Source: Mesoterricola sediminis (GTDB lineage Bacteria; Acidobacteriota; Holophagae; Holophagales; Holophagaceae). From it: a DNA stretch of 64,000 nt. Position 1 is the first letter of the stretch. Each line of letters begins with the position of its first letter. Both the position numbers and the translations under genes were made by a program. Below, in pieces: positions 41,234 through 48,569 of the stretch. Location of the stretch: the NCBI RefSeq assembly GCF_030295425.1, contig NZ_AP027081.1, positions 3,455,001-3,519,000 on the forward strand. Reading direction: 5' to 3'. Under the pieces are notes generated by a model. It was not told the origin of the DNA. It ran no database searches and was given only the letters and a program-made list of their open reading frames with translations.

Positions 41234-41827
41234 ACCCACCGCGCCGACCCATACCACCCAGGCCCTGGCCCGCTGGCGCTGGCCGCGATGCTGCGCATCG
41301 CTCGGCTGGGGGCTCCGGGCCTTCCGCATGCACGCCTGTGGGTGCCCTGCGCCCCCAGCCTTGGACGGGCCTGGGCTCAGCCGCCAGATCTGCTTGAGGA
41401 ACTTCAGCCATTCCGGGTGCCGGTGCAAGGACGCGTGCACGGTCCGCCTGATCCTGGGTGGCCTTTCGCCGCCGGACGGTGTTGCAATCCACCTGGAGCT
41501 GGTCGGCGGTGGGCCGATCCCCGGTCCCGTCCGCGAGCAGCAGCAGGATCCGGCATCTTGGGCCGAAACTCCAACCCAGGCCCGCCCAAGGCTGGGGGCG
41601 CAGGGCACCCGCAGGCGTGCCTGCGGAAGGCCCGGAGCCCCCAGCCGAGCGATGCGCAGCATCGCGGCCCGCGCCAGCGGGCCAGGGCCTGGGTGGTGTG
41701 GGTCGGCGCGCTGAACCGCGAAGCCGACTCCGCGTGACTCGACATCTCAGCGCACTCGGTGTACGGGATTTTTACTCACCCTCACCAGCACGAAGGATCG
41801 GAACAACGCGGTTCCGGTGATTCGATC
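41119..41827. repeat. Long imperfect inverted repeat (arms about 255 bp)
   Basis: The left arm (41,119-41,377) is nearly the reverse complement of the right arm (41,573-41,827), with about 195 bases between. The arms keep phrases such as GATGCTGCGCATCGCTCGG and GTGCCCTGCGCCCCCAGCC. The outer parts match the 115-bp direct repeat; the right copy is the most diverged (TTTTTACTCACCCTCACC). No intact gene lies in the arms or the loop. It might be a decayed insertion sequence with long ends, a MITE-like repeat or a convergent-gene hairpin. Together with copy A it fills the 907 bases between the DUF2891 gene and tadA. Confidence 0.85.
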
Positions 41828-41835
41828 CGCCTGCC

Positions 41836-42288
41836 CTAGCGCCTGCGGCGGAAGAAGGCCTGGAGCTGCTCCCGGCATTCCTCCGCCAGGAGGCCGCCTT
41901 CGAAGGCGATGCGGTGGTTCAGGTTGGCGCCGGCGAGGGTGTCCAGCATGCCGCTGACGCCCACCTTGGGATCCGCCGCCCCGAAGACCACCCGGGCCAC
42001 GCGCGCGTGGGTGAGGGCGCCGAAGCACATGAGGCAGGGCTCGAGGGTGACGTAGAGGGTGGCGCCGGTCATGCGGTAGTTGCGGAGCCAGGCGCCGGCG
42101 CTGCGCAGGGCCATGATCTCGGCGTGGGCGGAGGGGTCGTGGGAGGTGACGGGGCAGTTGTGGCCCCGGGCGACGAGCTTGCCGTCCGCGACGAGGGCGG
42201 CCCCGATGGGGACCTCGTCGAGGCGGTCGGCCTTTTCCGCCTCCTCCAGGGCCAGCTTCATGAAGTAGATGTCATCGCCCGACCACAT
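41836..42288 (-). CDS. tadA: tRNA-specific adenosine-34 deaminase
   Basis: A 150-residue zinc deaminase that converts A34 to inosine in tRNA-Arg. The Zn/catalytic motifs are S-A-H-A-E-I-M and P-C-L-M-C-F-G-A. Length and the N-terminal D-D-I-Y-F-M-K-L-A-L-E-E-A fit TadA. The ATG at 42,288 is the only start that keeps the family N-terminus. The downstream end is nine bases from the inverted repeat region. Confidence 0.95.
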   Translation of the reverse strand: MWSGDDIYFMKLALEEAEKADRLDEVPIGAALVADGKLVARGHNCPVTSHDPSAHAEIMALRSAGAWLRNYRMTGATLYVTLEPCLMCFGALTHARVARVVFGAADPKVGVSGMLDTLAGANLNHRIAFEGGLLAEECREQLQAFFRRRR

Positions 42289-42305
42289 GCAGCCGCTCCC
42301 GGCTC

Positions 42306-44465
42306 CTATCTTGCCATCATCGCGGCGAAGGTCCGCTCCAGGTCCACCTGCTCCGCGTGGAGGCCCAGGGCCCGCAGGGCCTCCCGCAGGGGCTGGTAGA
42401 CGGCGGTGTCCTCCTCGGCGCGCCGCTCCAGGATCCAGCGACGCTCCCAGGGGCGCAGGTCCCTGGCGGGGCGCTGGTCGAGGCGGTCCCACGCGGCCTG
42501 GAACCAGGCGCGCATCTGGGGGAAGGCCCCCTGCCGGCGCAGCTCGGCGGCCACGCGCCGCAGCACCGGATAGGGCAGCGCCGCGCGCCAGTCGGCGCCC
42601 GGGGACCAGTGCGGCAGGTCCTCGGCCAAGGCGAGGAGGGAGGGGCACCCGGGATGGAACCGGGACCAGGCGATCCAGGCCTTCCAGAGCCCGGCGTCCC
42701 GGGGCCAGGTGCGGAGGCGCTCCTCCAGCCGGGGCAGGACGGCCTGGGCGGCGGCGCCCCACAGGTCCGGGTCCGGCTTCCAGGGGGCGTCGGGCCCGAA
42801 GGGGAGTTCGAGAAGGGCCTCGGCGGCGTCCCCGGCCAGCTCCGGCTCCAGGCCCCGCTCGGGCATGCGCGCCAGGAGCAGGCGGAACCGGGCCCGGCGC
42901 GCGCCCTCGTGGCCGGGTTCGGCGGAGAGGAGGCGCCGCAGGCGCTCCAGGAGGGGGGTGCCGTGGGCCGCCAGTTCCGCGGCGAGGGCCTGGGGCGCGG
43001 GCAGGGCGTCCCCGGAGGCCAGCAGCTCCTCCCCGCGCAGGAGGGCCCAGCGGGGCCGCGCGTCCCAGCCGTGGCGGGCCCGGGCCTCCGCGTGGGCCCG
43101 GGGGCCCGGGATCTCCCAGCGGAGTTCGGAGGGGGACCAGGCCGCGAGTTCGGGGGCCTCCCGCAGCGCGGTCCAGCGCAGGAGCCAGGGCGGCAGGCCC
43201 AGGAGGGCCAGGCGCAGCGGGGGCGGCTGCTCCGGCATGGGCGGGCGCCGGTGCCGGACCTCGTCCCGCGCGAAGAGGAGGCGGCGCCAGGCCCCGGGGT
43301 CGGCGGTGGTGTCCAGGTGGCCCCGGGCCAGGAAGGCGGTGCGCACGGCGTGGGAGCCGCCCCAGGCCGAGGCCTCGTCCATGGCGGCCCGGGCCTGGTC
43401 CCAGGCGCCCTGGCTGGCCGAGTTCACAGCCTGGTTGGCCAGGAGGGCCGACCGCAGGTCGCAGTAGGCCTCCCAGCCCTTCGGGGCGAGGGGCTCGGGG
43501 GGGCCGGCCGGGGTCAGATCCTCCAGGAGGCGGGCCACGGCCGTGAAATCCCGCCTGCGGCGGTACGGCTCGAGGAGCGAGGTCAGGTCCTCGGCCCGGG
43601 GCCACACGCTCCCCGGCGGCGCCGTGAAGCGCCCCGACAGGGTTTCGGGCAGCCGCCCGGCCCCCTCCAGGCAGGTCATCCAGAGGCGGAGCAGGCCTCC
43701 GTTCCGGGGGTCCGCGGCCACCCGGGGCTCCAGGTCCTCCGCCACCTGGGCGAAGAGGTCCCGCCAGCCCGAGGATTGGCCCAGCTGGATGGACCCCAGC
43801 CGGGCGACGATGGCGGACGCCTCCAGGTGCCAGCCCGGGGCCCGGGTCAGGCGGCGGAAGGCGTCCTCGGCCTCCCGGTAGAGCTCCCCGGCCAGGGCGT
43901 CGGCCCCGGAGCCGGCGAGGGCGATGCGGTCGTCGGCGGGGGCCGGCCCCGGCACGGGGTGCCAGAGGGGCACCTGGATCCGCCCCTGGGCGTCCAGGGC
44001 CGCCAGGCGGGCCCGCAGGAGGTTCATGGCCAGGGCCAGGTCCTCCAGCAGGGCGTCTCCCTGGCCGGGGTGCTCGTGGAGGAAGGCCTCCCGCTCCTCC
44101 CACCGGGCCCGGGCGCCCCGGGCGTGGAGGGCCGCCAGGAGGCGCTCCCCGGTGGGGATCCCCCGCCCCTTCCCGGCCACGTCCCCGGCGGGGCCGAGCA
44201 GGGCCCAGTCGGCCCCCAGGGCCCCCTTCAGGTCCTGGGCCTGGGCCGGGTTGAGGACCTCCAGCCCCCAGCCCCCGCCCACGGCCAGGCGCTGGTAGGC
44301 CTCGTCCTTCACCAGGTCCCGGGTGGCGACCAGGTTCGGGCGGACGCAGAGGGTCCAGCGGGGCTCGCCCCGCGTGGCCCGGCCCCGGGCCTGGAGGAAG
44401 TCGTCCCAGGGTCCGGCCAGGGCCTGGACCGTTGAGAAAGCGAGGAAGATCAGCGCGCGGTTCAC
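42306..44465 (-). CDS. Exported protein with TPR-like helical repeats, unknown
   Basis: A 719-residue protein with a signal peptide (M-N-R-A-L-I-F-L-A-F-S-T-V-Q-A-L-A). The first 110 residues (D-F-L-Q-A-R-G-R-A, then G-A-D-W-A-L-L-G-P) look like a small alpha/beta domain; the rest is almost entirely helical with TPR-like pairs rich in Ala, Leu and Trp (for example A-I-V-A-R-L-G-S-I-Q-L-G). No enzyme motif is seen. It starts six bases after the stop of the oxidase gene upstream and ends 17 bases before tadA, so these genes form one operon. I do not recognise the family. Confidence 0.75.
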   Translation of the reverse strand: MNRALIFLAFSTVQALAGPWDDFLQARGRATRGEPRWTLCVRPNLVATRDLVKDEAYQRLAVGGGWGLEVLNPAQAQDLKGALGADWALLGPAGDVAGKGRGIPTGERLLAALHARGARARWEEREAFLHEHPGQGDALLEDLALAMNLLRARLAALDAQGRIQVPLWHPVPGPAPADDRIALAGSGADALAGELYREAEDAFRRLTRAPGWHLEASAIVARLGSIQLGQSSGWRDLFAQVAEDLEPRVAADPRNGGLLRLWMTCLEGAGRLPETLSGRFTAPPGSVWPRAEDLTSLLEPYRRRRDFTAVARLLEDLTPAGPPEPLAPKGWEAYCDLRSALLANQAVNSASQGAWDQARAAMDEASAWGGSHAVRTAFLARGHLDTTADPGAWRRLLFARDEVRHRRPPMPEQPPPLRLALLGLPPWLLRWTALREAPELAAWSPSELRWEIPGPRAHAEARARHGWDARPRWALLRGEELLASGDALPAPQALAAELAAHGTPLLERLRRLLSAEPGHEGARRARFRLLLARMPERGLEPELAGDAAEALLELPFGPDAPWKPDPDLWGAAAQAVLPRLEERLRTWPRDAGLWKAWIAWSRFHPGCPSLLALAEDLPHWSPGADWRAALPYPVLRRVAAELRRQGAFPQMRAWFQAAWDRLDQRPARDLRPWERRWILERRAEEDTAVYQPLREALRALGLHAEQVDLERTFAAMMAR

Positions 44466-44471
44466 ATGAAC

Positions 44472-45536
44472 CTAGTGCGCCAGGAACCGTCCAGGCTCCA
44501 GGGCTCCGGTGGAGGCGCCTTCCAGGAGGGCCCGCGCGGCGAGCTCGCCCACGGCCAGGCCCGACGTCATGCCGTGCCCGCCCAGGCCGGCGACCCAGAA
44601 CAGGCGCGGGTTCACGGGGTCGGGGCCCAGCACGAAGCGCCGGTCCGGGGCGAAGGTGCGGATGCCGCACCAGAGGCGGTCCACCGAGGCCTCGCCAAAG
44701 GCGGGGGCCAGGTCCCGGAGGGAGGCGGACAGGCTTTCCAGCATCGACGGGTCCACCGGGGGCTGGACGCCCCGGCCGGGGGGCACCACGGGCTGCTCCT
44801 CGCAGGCGCAGAAGAGGACGCCCCCCGATTCGGGCCGCAGGTAGAGGGGCCGGTCGGCCCACCACACATAGGGCCGGTCGGCGGCGTAGGGGGTGCGGCT
44901 CCACACCAGGTGGCGCCGCAGGGGCTGGAAGGCCAGGTCCAGGCCCCCCGCCCAGCGGCCGACTTCGCCCGCCCAGCCGCCCGCGGCGTTCACGATCCGG
45001 CCCACCCGCAGGGGGCCGCCGTCCAGGTCCACGGTGAACCCGTCGGCCTCCGGCTGGAGGGCGCGCACCTGGCACCCGAAGCGCAGGCGGGCGCCCCCCG
45101 CCCGGGCCCCCTCGGCGCAGGCGCGCAGGAGGGCGTCCACGTCGATGGCCCCGTCGCCGGGGATGTGCAGGGCCTCCGCGGCCCGCAGATCCGGGAAGGG
45201 GGAGCCGGGGGTGAGACGAACGTCCAACCCGAAGGCCGCGGCCTCCCGGGCCAGGGCCCCGGCCCCGCCGGGCTCGGCGCCCAGGAGGTAGCCCCCTGTG
45301 ACCGTCATGAGGCCGGCCTCGGCCAGCCGGTCCCGGCCCCGCACGGTCAGGGCGGTGTGCTCCGCCCGGCCGGTAAGCTGGCGGGCGATGCCCGCGTTGT
45401 GGCCGCTGGCGTAGAAGCCCGGAAGGTCCTCCCGCTCCGCCAGGACCACGTCCCCCCTGCCCGCGCGCGCGAGGTGGAAGGCGGTGGACAGGCCTGCGAT
45501 GCCGCCGCCGATGATAAGGATCTCCGCGCGTTCCAT
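44472..45536 (-). CDS. FAD-dependent amine/D-amino-acid oxidase-like protein
   Basis: A 354-residue flavoenzyme of the DAO family. The N-terminal dinucleotide-binding motif I-I-G-G-G-I-A-G-L-S-T-A-F-H-L is clear, and a second FAD motif near the C-terminus reads V-A-G-L-G-G-H-G-M-T-S-G-L-A-V-G-E. Length suits glycine oxidase, sarcosine oxidase or glycerol-3-phosphate dehydrogenase-like members. The substrate cannot be told. It runs divergent from the copper operon, sharing a 104-base intergenic region with it. Confidence 0.85.
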   Translation of the reverse strand: MERAEILIIGGGIAGLSTAFHLARAGRGDVVLAEREDLPGFYASGHNAGIARQLTGRAEHTALTVRGRDRLAEAGLMTVTGGYLLGAEPGGAGALAREAAAFGLDVRLTPGSPFPDLRAAEALHIPGDGAIDVDALLRACAEGARAGGARLRFGCQVRALQPEADGFTVDLDGGPLRVGRIVNAAGGWAGEVGRWAGGLDLAFQPLRRHLVWSRTPYAADRPYVWWADRPLYLRPESGGVLFCACEEQPVVPPGRGVQPPVDPSMLESLSASLRDLAPAFGEASVDRLWCGIRTFAPDRRFVLGPDPVNPRLFWVAGLGGHGMTSGLAVGELAARALLEGASTGALEPGRFLAH

Positions 45537-45568
45537 GGATATAGGCTCTCCGGCTCCATTGTGGCATC

Positions 45569-45597
45569 TTGACGGGGATCCCGGGCGGACCTAAGCT
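45569..45597 (+). promoter_or_regulatory. Promoter of the copper operon (TTGACG-N17-TAAGCT)
   Basis: A near-consensus -35 (TTGACG, 45,569-45,574) and a weak -10 (TAAGCT, 45,592-45,597) are exactly 17 bases apart. The GC-rich palindrome at 45,604-45,627 begins seven bases after the -10, over the expected transcription start, so a repressor there would block initiation. Confidence 0.6.
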
Positions 45598-45603
45598 GGA
45601 CCA

Positions 45604-45627
45604 ACCCCACCCCAGGGGGGGAGGGGT
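45604..45627. promoter_or_regulatory. CsoR/RcnR-type operator
   Basis: A 24-bp palindrome whose half-site is ACCCC[A/T]CCCC, mirrored as GGGG-A-GGGGT, with a one-base mismatch. CsoR-family repressors bind operators with long G/C tracts flanked by A and T. It lies between the promoter and the Shine-Dalgarno of the first gene, and a CsoR-like gene is in the operon, so autorepression is expected. Confidence 0.65.
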
Positions 45628-45640
45628 AAGGAGATCCACC

Positions 45641-45844
45641 ATGATCCAACTGACCATCCAAGGCATGACCTGCGGCCATTGCGTGATGAGCGTCAAGCAG
45701 GCGCTCGCGGCCGTCCCCGGCGTGGACGGCCCCGTCGACGTCGACCTGCGCTCCGGTGCCGCCAAGGTGCCCGGCAGCCCCGATCCCCAGGCCCTCGTCG
45801 CCGCCGTGGCCGACGAGGGATTCACCGCCACCCTGGCGCAGTGA
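45641..45844 (+). CDS. CopZ-like heavy-metal-associated chaperone
   Basis: A 67-residue ferredoxin-like HMA domain with the metal motif M-T-C-G-H-C, an AAGGAG ribosome site, and V-K-Q-A-L-A-A-V-P-G-V after the motif as in CopZ. The His between the Cys residues is a small change from the usual M-x-C-x-x-C filling. It is the first gene of the metal operon and probably hands Cu(I) to the ATPase encoded two genes on. Confidence 0.92.
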   Translation: MIQLTIQGMTCGHCVMSVKQALAAVPGVDGPVDVDLRSGAAKVPGSPDPQALVAAVADEGFTATLAQ

Positions 45845-45851
45845 GGCTCCC

Positions 45852-46148
45852 ATGGAAGGCGGCTGCTGCGGGCACGGACTCAGGCTGGACGGGCCGGTGC
45901 GCGACGACGCGCGCCGCCGCCTCCTCTCGGTGAAGGGGCACGTGGAGGGCATCCTCCGCATGCTCGAGGACGACACGGTCTACTGCGTGGACGTCCTCAA
46001 GCAGCTCAAGGCGGTGGACGGCGCCCTGGGCAAGGTGGGGAACCTGGTCCTCCAGAGCCACCTGCGCCACCACGTCGTGACGGCCCACGAGCGCGGCGAC
46101 GAGGACCGCATCGTGGCCGAGCTGATGGAAATCCTCAAGTACCGCTAG
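45852..46148 (+). CDS. CsoR/RcnR-family metal-sensing repressor
   Basis: A 98-residue all-helical repressor (DUF156). Key ligands are C45 in V-Y-C-V-D-V-L, H70 and H74 in S-H-L-R-H-H-V. In copper sensors of CsoR type the third ligand is Cys (C-H-C), while RcnR-type Ni/Co sensors have C-H-H plus an N-terminal residue. Here the N-terminus is M-E-G-G-C-C-G-H-G, adding Cys and His that could act as the fourth ligand. The operon (CopZ-like and P1B-1 ATPase) points to copper, so the ligand set is notable. It most likely binds the palindrome at 45,604-45,627. Starts seven bases after the preceding stop. Confidence 0.9.
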   Translation: MEGGCCGHGLRLDGPVRDDARRRLLSVKGHVEGILRMLEDDTVYCVDVLKQLKAVDGALGKVGNLVLQSHLRHHVVTAHERGDEDRIVAELMEILKYR

Positions 46149-46156
46149 GAGGGACC

Positions 46157-48226
46157 GTGGACCGCACGTTCAAGGTCGAAGGCATGACCTGCGCCAGCTG
46201 CCTGCGCAGGGTGGAGAAGGCGCTGGCCTCCGTGGACGGCGTCGCCGAGGTCAAGGTGAACCTGGCCACGGAGGAGGCCCGCGTGGTCTTCCGGGACCGG
46301 CCCGCGGACGACGCGGCCCTGGCCAGGGCCCTGGAGGCGCGGGGCTACCGCATGGCCGCGGAGGACGCCCCCGCCGACACGTCCGCGGAACGGGAGGCCC
46401 TGGTCCGCGTCGCCGCGGCCTGGGCCTGCACCCTGCCGCTGATGGCCGGCATGTTCCACCTCTTCCACCTGCCCTGGCAGGTCCAGGCCGCCCTGGCCGC
46501 GGGCTCCGCCTTCGGGGCGGGCTCCGGGTTCTTCCGCCGCGCCGCCGCCCAGGCCCTGCGGCTGGAGACGAGCATGGACACCCTCATCGCCCTGGGGGCG
46601 TCCGTGACCTGGCTCTTCGCCATCCGGGAGGCCCTGCAGGGCTCCCCCCACGCGCCCTTCGAGAGCGCGGCCGCCCTCGCGGCCTTCCTCCTCACGGGCA
46701 AGTACCTGGAGGCCAAGGCCCGCCACCGGGCCACGGGGAGCCTGGAGGCCCTGGTGCGCCTCGCGCCCGTCCTGGCCGTGCGCATCGGCCCCGGCGGGGA
46801 CGAGGAGGTGCCCACCCGCTTCGTCCAGCCCGGGGACCGCCTCCGGGTGCGCCCCGGCACCGCCTGCCCCGTGGACGGCACCGTCCTCGCGGGCCGGGCC
46901 GAGGTGGAGGAGGCCCTCCTCACCGGCGAGCCCCTGCCCGTGCCCAAGGGCCCGGGGGACGGGGTCATCGCGGGGGCCATGGTCCACGGCGGCGCCCTGG
47001 AGATCGAGGCCGCCAGCACCGGCCAGGACACCTGGCTCTCGCGCCTGGCCCGCCAGGTGGCCCAGGCCCAGGGGTCCCGGGCTCCGGCCCAGGACCTGGC
47101 GGACCGGGTCTCGGCGGTCTTCGTGCCGGCGGTGCTGGCCCTCTCCCTCCTGACCCTGGCCGCCTGGTGGTGGCACACGGGTCACCTGGCCGAAGCCTGG
47201 CGCCCGGCCGTCACCCTCCTCGTCATCGCCTGCCCCTGCGCCCTGGGCCTGGCCACGCCGGTGGCCTCGGCCGCGGCCCTGGGCACCGCCGCCCGGAACG
47301 GCCTCCTGGTGCGGGACGCCTCGGCCATGGAGGCCCTGGCCCGGGCCACGGACCTGGTCCTCGACAAGACCGGCACCCTCACCCAGGGGCGGCCCACCCT
47401 GGCCGACGTGGCGGGGGATCCGGACACGCTGCGCCTGGCCGCCGCCCTGGAGCGCCCCTCCGAACATCCGGTCGCCCGGGGCGTGCGCGAGGCCGCCGAG
47501 GGCCTCCCGGTGCCGGAGGTGGAGGACTTCCGCGCCCTTCCGGGCCTGGGGGTGGAGGGCCGGGTGGAAGGCCGCTGGCTCCGCCTCGGCAGCCCCGCCT
47601 TTCTGGGGGTGCCCTTCCCCGCCGCGCCGGCCGGCGTCCGCATCGGCCTGGCGGAAGGGGATCGCCTGCTCGGCACCCTGACCCTCACCGACGCCCTGCG
47701 GGAGGACGCCGCCGAGGCCGTGGCCGACCTGCGGCGCCAGGGCCTGCGCCTGCACCTGTTCAGTGGCGACCGGGCGGAGGCCGCCCAGGCCCTGGGGGCC
47801 TCCCTGGGCATCCCGGACGCCCGGGGCGGCTGCGCTCCGGCGGACAAGGCCGCTGGCGTCCAGGCGCTCCAGGCCCAGGGGGCCGTCGTGGCCTTCGTGG
47901 GCGACGGGGTGAACGACGCCCCGGCCCTGGCCCAGGCGGACGCTGGCATCAGCCTGCCGGGCCTGGAGGCGGCCCAGGCCGCCGCCCCCCTGAACCTCCT
48001 GCGGGAGGGCCTCGTCCCCCTGCTCCAGGCCCGCCGGCTGGCCCTGCGCACCCGCGCCGTCATCCGCCAGAACCTGGGGTGGGCCTTCGGCTACAACCTG
48101 GTCCTCGTTCCTCTGGCTGCTTTCAACTTGCTCGATCGTCTGGGTGGCCCGATGCTGGCCGGCGCGGCGATGGGCCTCAGTTCCCTGACCGTCGTCCTCA
48201 ACGCCTTGCGGCTCCGCAGGGTCTGA
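46157..48226 (+). CDS. copA: Cu(I)-translocating P1B-type ATPase
   Basis: A 689-residue pump that exports Cu(I) from the cytoplasm. GTG start with GGAGGG upstream. One N-terminal HMA domain has M-T-C-A-S-C (C12, C15). The transmembrane copper site C-P-C is at C359/C361, the phosphorylation motif D-K-T-G-T has D403, and H-P (S-E-H-P-V-A) and G-D-G-V-N-D-A-P follow. Y-N in G-Y-N-L-V-L and M-G-L-S-S near the C-terminus complete the P1B-1 signature. It stands eight bases after the sensor gene. Some P1B-1 pumps serve cuproenzyme assembly instead of detoxification; the neighbours favour detoxification. Confidence 0.96.
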   Translation: MDRTFKVEGMTCASCLRRVEKALASVDGVAEVKVNLATEEARVVFRDRPADDAALARALEARGYRMAAEDAPADTSAEREALVRVAAAWACTLPLMAGMFHLFHLPWQVQAALAAGSAFGAGSGFFRRAAAQALRLETSMDTLIALGASVTWLFAIREALQGSPHAPFESAAALAAFLLTGKYLEAKARHRATGSLEALVRLAPVLAVRIGPGGDEEVPTRFVQPGDRLRVRPGTACPVDGTVLAGRAEVEEALLTGEPLPVPKGPGDGVIAGAMVHGGALEIEAASTGQDTWLSRLARQVAQAQGSRAPAQDLADRVSAVFVPAVLALSLLTLAAWWWHTGHLAEAWRPAVTLLVIACPCALGLATPVASAAALGTAARNGLLVRDASAMEALARATDLVLDKTGTLTQGRPTLADVAGDPDTLRLAAALERPSEHPVARGVREAAEGLPVPEVEDFRALPGLGVEGRVEGRWLRLGSPAFLGVPFPAAPAGVRIGLAEGDRLLGTLTLTDALREDAAEAVADLRRQGLRLHLFSGDRAEAAQALGASLGIPDARGGCAPADKAAGVQALQAQGAVVAFVGDGVNDAPALAQADAGISLPGLEAAQAAAPLNLLREGLVPLLQARRLALRTRAVIRQNLGWAFGYNLVLVPLAAFNLLDRLGGPMLAGAAMGLSSLTVVLNALRLRRV

Positions 48227-48255
48227 AGGATGATGATCGCTTCAAAGGAGTTCCC

Positions 48256-48501
48256 ATGTTGACCCTCGTCCTCACCGCCGCCCTCTCCATCGCCCCTCAG
48301 GCCGGACAGGTGAAGCCTGCCACCAATACGATCTGCCCCGTGCTCGGCGGCAAGGTCGACCCCAAGAAGAGCCCCAAGGTCGTGGTCCGCGGCCAGGAGT
48401 ATTACATCTGCTGCAAGGGCTGCGACAAGGAGCTGGCGGCCAACCCCGACAAGTTCCTCGAGAAGGACGGCACCCCCAAGAACGCCAAGAAGGCCAAGTA
48501 G
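48256..48501 (+). CDS. Exported YHS/TRASH-type metal-binding protein
   Basis: An 81-residue protein with a short signal peptide (to about residue 16) and AAAGGAG before the ATG. The mature part has Cys27 in I-C-P-V-L-G-G-K-V-D and Cys52/53/56 in Y-Y-I-C-C-K-G-C, the spacing of YHS domains that bind copper or other metals. The Lys-rich C-terminus is probably flexible. It closes the copper operon and may hold metal in the periplasm. Confidence 0.85.
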   Translation: MLTLVLTAALSIAPQAGQVKPATNTICPVLGGKVDPKKSPKVVVRGQEYYICCKGCDKELAANPDKFLEKDGTPKNAKKAK

Positions 48502-48518
48502 CCTCCCGTTCCCGTCCC

Positions 48519-48553
48519 CGCCCGGTGCCAGGCCCGCGCCTCCGCACCGGGCG
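48519..48553. terminator. Bidirectional hairpin between convergent genes
   Basis: A perfect 10-bp stem, CGCCCGGTGC with GCACCGGGCG, in the 68 bases between the convergent YHS and kinase genes. It has no T-run, so it may work as a weak or Rho-aided terminator. Confidence 0.6.
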
Positions 48554-48569
48554 GCGCGCGTACGGGGAC

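Noticed and set aside
41389-41440. IS630-like transposase remnant in the inverted-repeat loop
   Set aside because: The minus-strand peptide H-R-H-P-E-W-L-K-F-L-K-Q-I recalls an IS630 motif, but nothing else of the family is readable around it.
40933-41827. CRISPR array
   Set aside because: Only two direct copies of 115 bp plus one inverted, with no uniform short repeats and spacers and no cas genes.
42306-44435. Long plus-strand frames opposite the TPR-like gene and oxidase gene
   Set aside because: Low-complexity Pro/Gly/Arg sequences in shadow of genes with signal peptide or FAD motifs.
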